The position numbers were made by a program, and so were the translations under genes. Below are positions 12,675-21,023 of a stretch of 64,000 bases of DNA, in pieces; position 1 is the stretch's first letter, and each line of letters starts with the position of its first letter. The notes under the pieces are model-generated. The model had not been told where the DNA came from. It was given only the letters and a program-made list of their open reading frames with translations, and made no database searches. The stretch is taken from NCBI GenBank assembly GCA_028274465.1, contig CM051456.1, positions 62,110,753 to 62,174,752 on the forward strand, read 5' to 3'. Source of the stretch: Plantago ovata (lineage: Eukaryota; Streptophyta; Magnoliopsida; Lamiales; Plantaginaceae).

Positions 12675-12692
12675 CTCGGGAGGCAACCCGAG
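12675..12692 (+). other. Conserved hairpin after protease ORF (element A)
   Basis: Stem CTCGGG/CCCGAG, loop AGGCAA, shortly after the stop codon. G, F1, F2 and H have the same loop family with a different stem sequence (TCCGGG/CCCGGA). Confidence 0.75.
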
Positions 12693-12812
12693 GTTGTAGG
12701 TACTTGCATATAGATTAGAAGCACGTTTAAATTTTGTTTCGTTGTTTAGACAAGGTTTTTGGGGTGAAAATTTAGCAAAAGTCGAAAAAAAAAGATTTGG
12801 GAGCTTCAGGTC

Positions 12813-13042
12813 CCAAGCGAACCGCTTGGAAAGCCCAAGCGGTCCGCTTGGATTTCCAGTAAGAATTCCATTCTTACTGGAAATCCAAGCGGAGCGCTTG
12901 GCACGCCCAAGCGTTCCGCTTGAATTTCCAGTAAGAATGAAAATTCTTACTGGAAATCCAAGTGGAGCGCTTGAAAGTTCCCAAGCGGACCGCTTGCCAA
13001 GCGCTTCGCTTGTGACGGCCAAGCGCTTCGCTTGGCTTTCCT
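12813..13042. repeat. Palindrome island, AAGCG-nnn-CGCTT type (element A, before aORF)
   Basis: Eight palindromes with 5-7-bp arms and 3-nt centres, e.g. CCAAGCG-AAC-CGCTTGG at 12813-12829 and CCAAGCG-GTC-CGCTTGG at 12835-12851. Two longer inverted repeats are nested between them; one has 24-bp perfect arms at 12843-12866 and 12870-12893. Confidence 0.9.
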
Positions 13043-13250
13043 TAAGAAAGCTAAGCGGGGCACTTGTGTATCAAAGCTCCCCACTTCGTTTTTCTTCCTC
13101 CATTGCCGATTTAGCACCCCAAAAATCTCAATCTCTCTCAATTCTCCACCAATTTTTGCAATCTTGTGCATTTTACAAAGCCCATCACCCCGTCTATCAT
13201 CTAAACCGATCAAATTTCACGTTTGAGGCATCCATAACAAGGAATCAAAG

Positions 13251-13729
13251 GTACCTCTCATGAACCCTAACTTTCTTGAATTTGGGGTTTTATCTTAATT
13301 AGCTTCAATTGTGTTATGCATTGGTGAATTAGAGTTTGATGATGATTGTTGAGCATGTTTCTTACTAGATGTGATGTCTAAATTCGAATTTTGCTCCTCT
13401 TGATTTATGATGAACTCTAGTGCTCCATTTTTGCTATATAATTGTTTGATGATTGTTAGCCCTGAATTTGAGTTATGTTATGATTATGGTGATGTTGTGA
13501 TTGCATGAGAATGTGTTGGATTAGTCGGGTAATTTAATTGGAGAGTTTGTTTGCTTGGTTTAGATTCGTATGGATTTATCGTAACGAAGTGTTAAAGCTT
13601 CTCGATTTGTTCATATGAACTTTAGCAAGCCTTCAAACTCACCATGAGATTACTTGAGTGAGTATTGGAGTCTAGGAGTCGAGTCTAAGTCTCATTGTCT
13701 CTTGAAGTTATCTAATAAGATTATTCTAG
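13251..13729 (+). other. Putative intron before the aORF (element A)
   Basis: Bounded by AAAG|GTACCT and TTCTAG|GTAC, T-rich, and ending five bases before ATG 13735. Equivalent segments with GTAC-type borders are in G (39881-40420) and H (51135-51673). Inference from conservation; no transcript evidence. Confidence 0.5.
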
Positions 13730-13734
13730 GTACA

Positions 13735-15055
13735 ATGGCATCAAGAAGAACCAAGAGATCAAGGGGAGAAGGGACCTCGAGTGCCCAACAAACGGCCACA
13801 CCTGGCGAGTATCGCCAATCGGGGAGGGCAAGGCAATTCGAAGCGAGTTTCCATGCCCACAAGCACACGTACATTTCTGAGAGGAGCATTCACTTCACGG
13901 TTGGTGAGAACGAGTTGGATGGTGCCAGAGAGCTCAACAAGCTCATTACTGAGCGAGGCTGGAAGTACTATGGCGAGGTCATGCCAAATTTGGACCAAGC
14001 AGTAGTGGAGGACTTCTACATTGCCTTCACGGACTATAATGAACGGACCGGTGAGGTTCCCGTCCGCGGTGTTGGGGTCGAGTTTACTCCTTTGAGCATC
14101 ACTAGCTTCATTATGCGATTGGATAGGCCACTGACGCGGGATCCAAACCGCCAGCCTGCATCCAACGAGAGATTTGATCCTGCGGAGCTCTATGTCTACG
14201 ACCGGGAGTCTGATCATTACCCCATGGAGGTACTGAATGGCATTACCGTTGAAGATTTTGAATTGCCTGATGAACCACCCCGGATTTTGCGCCACAACGA
14301 TCTCACCTTCGAGGCAAGGATGATGTTGAAGTTCGTTCCAGCCAACTGATCCATAGCACACATGATTCCGAGGTTCAGTCCTATTACGGAGTCCTAGTCT
14401 ATGCTCTCTTGCATAATTTGCCTCTCACTCCTGGCATCGTCATCTTCGAGGAATTCAAGCGCCGCCGTAATGCAAACCTGAAGCTTGCCTTTGGTAACTT
14501 GATCACGGGCATGTGCAAGGAGGTCGGAGTACCCGACCTCGTACTGGACAAGAAGCCGAGAAATCCATCAACATTGATACGTACAATGAGATGTACGGGA
14601 CTTGGTGCACTCAGCAAGGAGAACCCATGCAACCGAGGGTTACGCGCCATGTGACACCTCCTCCACCTCCGCCTACGGCCGGACAAGGAAGCTTCGACTT
14701 CTCGGGGTTCAACCAGATCCTGGTCGATCAGTTTGGTAGCTTCCAAACCACCATGTTGGAGGCTCAGTCGACCCAGCTTACCGAGCAATTCCGGGGATTT
14801 GAGGAGCGCGAAGTCAAGAGGTGGGAGGACTTCCGTGTGATGGAGGAGCAGCGTTGGGATGATTACCAAGGGCGTATAGATCAGCGTTGGGAGGCCGCTC
14901 GAGCAGAGGACACTAGGCGTTGGAGAGCCCACCAGGAGGAGATGTTGAACCGCCATGATGCCTTAGCTCGCCGAATTCCGGGGTATAGTTTCTATGATCA
15001 GACTGGTGGTAGTGGGAATGCCTTTCCTAACACCCCCTACGACCCCTACTCCTAG
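13735..15055 (+). pseudogene. Additional 3' ORF (aORF), resembles 'putative plant transposon protein' family
   Basis: Start at MASRRTKRSRGEG just after the putative intron. The N-terminus is basic and Ser/Thr-rich. The core (ITERGWKYYGEV, VVEDFYIAF, VPVRGVGVEFT) resembles the plant mobile-element family I recall as PF20167. The frame stops at 14347-14349, continues in another frame (LLHNLPLTPGIVIFEEF to FGNLITGMCKEVGV, about 14365-14560), and shifts again to a tail with a proline run and a charged coiled coil (14550-15055). Two frameshifts make it a pseudogene. Its position after gag-pro matches the env-like or aORF slot of Athila elements. Function unknown. Confidence 0.65.
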
Positions 15056-15314
15056 AGACACCAGCCGACAGGGGCCACATTTGTCGGTAGTATTTGTATA
15101 TTATCGTTATTTTGGCTTGTTTACTATTGTTGGTTGAAACTCTTTTCATTTCGATGTGGTTGTATGATGTTGTGACTTTTGACTCTTGTACTTTTTTATT
15201 TGCTTTTGTAGTTGTGGCCTGTGTGCCTTTTGTCGTGATTAGTTTAGTCTAGTTTTTGTCTTGGTGCATTAGGTGATTAAGATAGGAAAAAACATCGAAA
15301 ATCTAGAAACAGAG

Positions 15315-15464
15315 CCAAGCGAAGCGCTTGGAAGGGCCAAGCGGTCCGCTTGAAATTCCAGAAAGTTTTGCAACTTCCTGGAAATTCAAGCGGAGCGCCT
15401 GGAGCCTCCCAAGCGCTCCGCTTGCCAAGCGAACCGCTTGGCTCCCGCCAAGCGGTCCGCCTGG
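15315..15464. repeat. Palindrome island, AAGCG type (element A, after aORF)
   Basis: Six palindromes of the AAGCG-nnn-CGCTT kind. A longer inverted repeat has 22-nt arms (15346-15367 and 15372-15393, two mismatches) and, like the island before the aORF, carries TTCCAG in its arm. Confidence 0.88.
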
Positions 15465-15637
15465 ACCCTGTACCCAGATTTTCCTCGTTTTTTCCATTCT
15501 TCTCACCTTTGCGCACCCGTTTTCACTTGTTTCTTGAGTCCTTTCAGGTACTACTCATATATAGGAGATTGGACACGAACCTTTATCTCAGGGAAGTGAA
15601 CTTTCAATCAAATTTTTCCTTTTCATTCAACTTTTCT

Positions 15638-15676
15638 TTGCTCGAGGACGAGCAAAGGTTTAGGTTTGGGGAGGGA
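15638..15676 (+). other. PPT-like duplicate inside element A
   Basis: TTGCTCGAGGACGAGCAA (7-bp stem, AGGA loop) is followed by a GGTTTGGGGAG-containing purine-rich tract. It is a near copy of the true PPT block at 17109-17145, but no LTR follows. Confidence 0.7.
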
Positions 15677-17108
15677 GTATTGGATTTTCCATACTATATG
15701 CTTGTGTGGTTCGTTCATGCCTGATTTTACTCAAGTTCATGTGATTTGTCGTGTTTTTTCAAATTTTTGCACGCATATCATCCCTAGATTAGTTGTTGCA
15801 TGTTGTTGTGTGTGGAGTTTATTGCCAAGTCTTTTGAACTTTTTTATTGAGTAGACTAAGTGTTTATGACCATTGATCATTTGTTGCATCACTTCTCAAG
15901 TAGTTTGAGGCTTGTCTCGCTTGGTTTGTCACATTCGCATGTGCACTAGTTAAGCTTAGTAGTCTCGACATCACCTTAAGTGGTGTTTCTTCTGCTGCGG
16001 TTCATGATGACCTTATTAAATGATGCATGTTAGAGTCTATGGTTGTAGCCCGTGTAATTATGTACGTAAGAGGCGACAAGTTCTTCACCTCGATTAGATA
16101 TTGCCAAATGCCTAGGAAGGAGGTAGTGTGAGGTGTGCGATTCCTTGTATTAAACCTATTCTATCGAATAGGTTTGGGGAGGGGGTTGCTTCGTTGATCT
16201 TGTCTTTCGTCTTTGAGTCGTTGTAAAGTTTCCTTTTTCTTTTTTCTTTTTGTTTTGTGTCCCAACCTATTCTTTCGAATAGGTTTGGGGAGGTGTCTTT
16301 GTAAAAGAATCTTTCCTTTTTCTTTTTCGTCTTTGTGCTCAAACCTATTCTTTCGAATAGGTTTGGGGAGGTGTTTTGACACTTAGTACTGCTGCTTGCC
16401 CCTATATAAAAAAAAAAAGAAAGAAAGAGAAAAAGAAAAGAAGAAAAAAAAAAAGAGAAAAGAAAAAGAGAAAATATAAAAAAAAAAACAAAAAAAAAAA
16501 AAAAGAAGAAAGAAAATAAAGAATAAGACCCAAAAGCAAAAGAAGGGTCGTTGCAAGCCAAAAGCAGTCTCGTAGTGTCAAGTGTCATGTAAATATTTTG
16601 TCCTTGTGAAGTGTCGAGTTGTAAATTCTATCTTTCGTTTCGTGTCGCCTTTGTCCAAGGCCTGTTCTTGACCACCCTCGTCTTGCTATTCAAGAAGTGA
16701 TTGAAAGAGGCTCATTCTTGAGAGTCTGGGTAGAATAGGGGAGTGTTATCTTTCTAAGGGAACCCTCCTTCGTTTGATGAGAGCCAGTATTGGTTCGCCC
16801 TCTCTTGAGAAAAAGTCTCGCTTGGTGAACAGTAGTAAGCCCTCGGTTTCATAGGCACGGGGCAATTGTAGTATGATAACATGCATCATTGTGTCGTCAC
16901 TAACCAGGCCCAGGTAGAAGATGTTACGTGAGACTCCTTTGTTTAACCAAGTGCACTTGAGAATGTGTATATTCGCAATCGAGGCATACTTCAACCTATT
17001 TGCATGTCATGCTCATTTGGTTTTGTTCATAAGCATTTGGTAGATTCAATAGATTAGTTCACTTTACATGGCATGAGACTCCTTTCGTGTTGCATTTAGG
17101 ATAGTTTG
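15677..17108 (+). other. 3' noncoding module of element A
   Basis: About 1.4 kb without a credible gene, conserved in E, F1, F2, H and L. It holds a stretch ending in AACTTTTTTATTG, then CTCGACATCAC, three CCTATTC/GAATAGG hairpins, a purine tract (16403-16530), GGGTAGAATAGGGGAGTG, and the PPT. Confidence 0.75.
16152..16364 (+). repeat. Three CCTATTC/GAATAGG hairpins (element A)
   Basis: Stem AACCTATTC/GAATAGGTT with 4-nt loops (TATC, TTTC, TTTC) at 16152-16175, 16264-16285 and 16341-16364. Each is followed by GGGGAGG, so GGTTTGGGGAG, the PPT core, is recreated three times. Confidence 0.88.
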
Positions 17109-17145
17109 TTGCTTGAGGACAAGCAAAGGTTTGGTTTGGGGAGTT
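17109..17145 (+). other. Polypurine tract with upstream hairpin (element A)
   Basis: TTGCTTGAGGACAAGCAA (7-bp stem, AGGA loop) then GGTTTGGTTTGGGGAGTT abutting the LTR start TGATGAACG. Confidence 0.85.
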
Positions 17146-18548
17146 TGATGAACGTATTTTTGACGCGTTCATCTTGTCTTTTTTACCTTCTTTTGCTATC
17201 TTCTAGCCTTGTTTTTTGGTTAGTTTTGTAGAATAGTGTCACGTTTTGTGTTGTCTGCATTTTCAGGCACTTAGGTACGAAAAAGCGTTTTTGGAGCTAA
17301 AAACGAGCCTTTTTGATGGAAAAGATGGCCCCGTTGAAGTTCCCCAATCTCCGTGGCTTGTTCGTAAGTGTTTGAGCATCAATAAGCATCGAGAAGGATG
17401 AGTCCAAGGCACCCGAGGGCCATGCGAGGGCAAAAAGATTGAGTTTGAAGACAAAAATCTGCCCAGGAGCCAAGCTAAGCGCCTGGAATAGTGAAGCGCT
17501 CCGCTTCATTTTGCAGGAGCTTTGGCACAGAAGCCAAGCGAAGCGCTTGGAGTGCCAAAGCGCTTCGCTTGCCAAGCGCTCCGCTTGGCTTCTCCAAGCG
17601 GTCCGCTTGGCAGCGGTTACGTTTTCGGATTTTCCTTCTTAGATCTGATCTTCTGTCATTTTTTGAATATCTTTTGAACGGTAGCTTCGTTTTGGAGAGC
17701 TCCTAAGCCCCAAAACTCAGAGAAAACTCAGATTACATTGTATTTTAGCTTGGGGTTCAAGATTTTGGTTGGAATCCATCCTTTGTAATCATCTACGGAG
17801 AGGTTTTCTTTGCTTTCCACCGATTAGTGACAGCTTTGGTGGTAACTTGTATCACTCTCTTGTCTTGTAGTTTGATATGATGTATTATGATTATTATTCA
17901 TGTGAATTGATGTCTATGTTGATGAATATGAGTAGCTAAATATTTTGTGTTGGTGGTAGAATGTAGAATATGCATGCTATGGGTTATGTTTATGCTTACA
18001 TGAGATTGTGATTCAATCTTGCTGCAAATTCCTTCATATGATTCTTAGTTGCCTATAAAATATATTCGAATTGAGTATAGTGACAAACTCTTGGTCAATG
18101 AAAGCTATAGGATTGTACATTAGAGATTTGCAGCATGCTAGATAAATGGTGTTAGTGACAAGCACCTCTAAAGTATTGATAGTGGTCTTTTATGATGTGT
18201 GTCTTGAAAGTTACCTAGACGAGTTGCTTAGCAGACTTGATCGAAGATTTTACGCACTGAACTTGTGAGCATATTCGTAACCCATGCATGTGTATTTGAT
18301 TTCTACCACCAACCATTTTCCAAACTTGATTACAACAATCTGATTTCTCGTTGCTTTGTTCAAAGGAAACGATTCTATAAACATTTGAACTCGTTGACTG
18401 AAATTACTAGCAAAAACCTCAAGCAAAGCCACGTTAGGTCCCGAGAGAACGACACTCGGGGACAACTTGCCATTGCACTCTAGTTTGTGTAGTGATAAGT
18501 GTTCTTAGGCTTATAAACAAATTTAATTGGTGAAAAACGACATCATCA
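17146..18548 (+). repeat. 3' LTR of element A
   Basis: TGATGAACG to CATCATCA, 1403 bp. An AAGCG-type palindrome island lies at 17470-17610. No clear TATA box follows; the best AT-rich site is near 17665. The right edge abuts CTAAG in element C's gag. Confidence 0.9.
17470..17610. repeat. Palindrome island, AAGCG type (LTR of A)
   Basis: Six palindromes including AAGCG-CTC-CGCTT, AAGCG-AAG-CGCTT and AAGCG-GTC-CGCTT. Same type as the two internal islands of this element. Confidence 0.88.
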
Positions 18549-19381
18549 CTAAGCTCCTTGATAAGTTGCTCAGTTACTTCGACCGCTTCAAAAGCCTTTT
18601 CGATGCGAAGATTGTTTTCAGGTTGCCCTGCGTGTGCTATCTCGAAAACACTCTCAATGGCTTTAATCCCTGCGTAAAATGCAAGTTCCTCCTCTTCACT
18701 GATATCTTCGTCTTCAGAATATCCTTCGTATAAGCCGTCAGTTTCGCCCCGATTTGAATATACGTTGGTGACTTGACTCGACATTATCTTCTCGGATTGT
18801 GCAGATCCATTGGCGTACTTTTGAAAGACCTTCTCTGCCTCTTCAACTGTACATTCTTCTAAACCTCCACACATCCCATCCACTTGAAGCCTAACATCAT
18901 CACGTAGTCCACCAACAAAATACCAAATCAGCTCCCCGTCGTCGAAACGGTGATGGGGGCACTCACAGAACCGCTCGTACTCTCCTTGCTTGAAGTGTTC
19001 GATCCGATTCCGCAGTGCAATCGTCTCATCGTAAGGCATGAAACACGCCAAGAACTCCTCTACTACTTGGCTCCATGTCTTCAGTGATCCTGGTGCTAAC
19101 CTTGCTATCCAAATCCTCGGTTCATATCCCAAAGCAAAAGAAAATAATTTCCTGCATAATTGATCCTCGGTGAACCCCTTTGCTGGAACTTTTGCTATTT
19201 CCTCTTCATAGGATCTGATGAAGCTTAACGGATTCGTCCCCACTCCATCTTCGAACCTCGGTATCCTTCTCACTACAGAACTCGTTACCTCATACCCCGA
19301 TAACTCTTCTTCCAAGTATATAGCTGACCCTTTCTTGACTTGCGAGAACGTAGGTGTCAAGCGAGCTTTTAAGGTCGTCAT
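18549..19381 (-). pseudogene. Element C gag, N-terminal part
   Basis: Starts MTTLKARLTP at 19381 after CCAGGT, close to gag of D. The capsid-type domain (RSYEEEIAKVPAKGFTEDQL, FALGYEPRIWIA, ECPHHRFDDGELIWYFVGGL) is present. Relative to D, about 12 residues are missing in frame between ERFC and ECPHHRF. It is truncated at 18549 by element A, so no C-terminal half is in the window. Confidence 0.85.
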
Positions 19382-19598
19382 ACCTGGAAATATGGAACAG
19401 GAGTAACTAAAAACTGAAACTTAGTCTTGTTAGAAATCTCGAAGATCAAGAAACTTTCTAGAAATCACTATAAAATCGAAAACTACTAAGACTAGGAAAG
19501 GAGTATCAGAGAGAGATTAAAAAGGAAAATAAAAACTACTAGAACTAGGAATTGAATGCTGAAAATATAAAAAAGCTAAATAGAAAAAAGGAGTATAG

Positions 19599-19616
19599 TC
19601 CCCGGCAACGGCGCCA
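19599..19616 (-). other. Primer-binding site, tRNA-Asp type (element C)
   Basis: Perfect 18-nt match on the minus strand, three bases from the LTR. Confidence 0.92.
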
Positions 19617-19619
19617 ATT

Positions 19620-20823
19620 TGATGAACTGGTTTAGAACTTGTCAGATTCTAGTTAATCAAATAAATTTGTTTAAAGTCAAAGGCAATTCACAACTACAAC
19701 GAAAACCATAGTGCAGCAGTAAAATAACCTCGAGTGTCGATCTATAAGGACTATAACTAGCTTTATCTAATCTAACATAAGAATATAAAATCAACATACT
19801 ACTTCGCAAAGGTTTTTCTTATCAGATAATGGAGGCTGGTGATAGTTTGGTCATTCAAAGCATAGCAGGTTAATAATCATGCATGAAGTACCTGGTTTTG
19901 CATAGAGATCTTTGATCAATGAATTGTCCAATTATGTTCCGTTATTATTCAACACTACGAAGATAGAGGTTTTAGATAGATCAAAGAAATAAAGCAATAA
20001 CTCAAAGTATAATGCGCGATATAGCCATTAGCATAATTATTAACCCTTCGCTAAGAAATCACATACTATCACCAACGAGAAGTTTAGCTACTCATAGATG
20101 TCATGCAATCAAAAGTAATCATAGCAAGATTGAATGAAAACATATTGAAAGATAAATAAATATAAATAGAAAAACAGTAAGATACAATGTTACCGAAGGT
20201 TGTCAATCTCCGAAGAATCGCGATCTTACAAGCTCCAAAACGCTAAGAAAAGTATCTCCTAAGCTAAGAATCCCCAGAACAGGCTCTAGAGAATTCCTAC
20301 CTAAAACTAATGAGAAAGGTGAGAGAAAAGGTCTGGAAAAGTAAAAAAAACGGAGAAAACTGAGCAACTATATATAGTGATTTGGCAGGTGTGGGGCGAG
20401 TCGCCCCACACACCGGGCGATTCGCCTGGTGTGGGGCGATTCGCCCCACGTCCCGGGCGACTCGCCTGGGAGGTTATGGCGGCTGGACGCGTTTTCGACG
20501 CGTTTTTGGATTTCTTTTCCTTTTCGGATTCGGTTTTTGCCTTCTAGTGACCTTTTAGCCTTCAGACTCGACCCCTAGACTTCAAATCCTATCCGGAATC
20601 TTCTAGATACTCCAATTAGGCCTTCGGAACACCAATTCCTTGTCTATTTCAATATAATTGCCCGGAAAACCTCGTTTTTCACCCAAAACTTGTAAAATAC
20701 AAACTAAAGGGAAACATGACACTATTCTAATAAAATGCACTAAAATATAGCTAAATTAACATAGAGGATAGGTAAATTGGTGAAAAAAAGACTCAAATGA
20801 AAGTGTAAAATACACGCTCATCA
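19620..20823 (-). repeat. 5' LTR of element C
   Basis: 1204 bp, TGATGAACTGG to CGCTCATCA on the plus strand. TATA-like TATATAT at 20370-20380, with a GGGCG-type palindrome island immediately upstream in transcription sense (20391-20471). Confidence 0.9.
20391..20471. repeat. Palindrome island, GGGCG-nnn-CGCCC type (LTR of C)
   Basis: Four palindromes with centres AGT, ATT, ATT and ACT, alternating with GTGTGGGG/CCCCACAC arms. Confidence 0.88.
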
Positions 20824-21023
20824 GGTTGCCTAACGGGTTTGGCATCTTGTTCTAGAGTGATGTTGTGCACACACCGAGTAGGGCTAATTCCCTTGATATC
20901 ACTAATCCCCCATCCTATAGCTGCAGAATTTTCTCTCAAAATTTCGATTAGCCTACTTTCTTCATCGTTGGAGAGATGTGAGGAGACTATCACAGGCTTC
21001 TTCTGATTTTCTCCTAAGTAGAC
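20824..21023 (-). pseudogene. Element D reverse transcriptase, N-terminal stub
   Basis: In frame with gag-pro but separated by a TAA at 21024-21026 where relatives have a tyrosine codon after HLK. It reads VYLGENQKKPVIVSSHL, IGWGISDIKGISPTRC and KPVRQP, the Athila RT entry region. Cut after ~65 codons by the LTR of C. Confidence 0.8.

Larger units (their letters stand above)
18549..20823 (-). mobile_element. Element C: Athila-like element, 5' part only
   Basis: Minus-strand 5' LTR (19620-20823), PBS and the first ~280 codons of gag. The rest lies beyond the insertion of A, left of the window. Its right edge interrupts element D's RT (ORF 20793-20993 runs into the LTR). Confidence 0.88.

Noticed and set aside
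12813-13042. CRISPR-like array of spaced palindromes
   Set aside because: Spacers are not uniform, there are no cas genes, and the context is a plant retrotransposon.
12492-13263. Frames of 173-176 codons through A's palindrome island on both strands
   Set aside because: Inverted repeats give mirrored frames on both strands; no homology, and neither is at a plausible start.
16112-16588. Phe-rich 158-codon minus-strand frame in A's 3' module (like frames in E, F, H and L)
   Set aside because: It is the complement of the purine tract and repeats the hairpin sequence (SPNLFERIG); low-complexity artefact, not a membrane protein.
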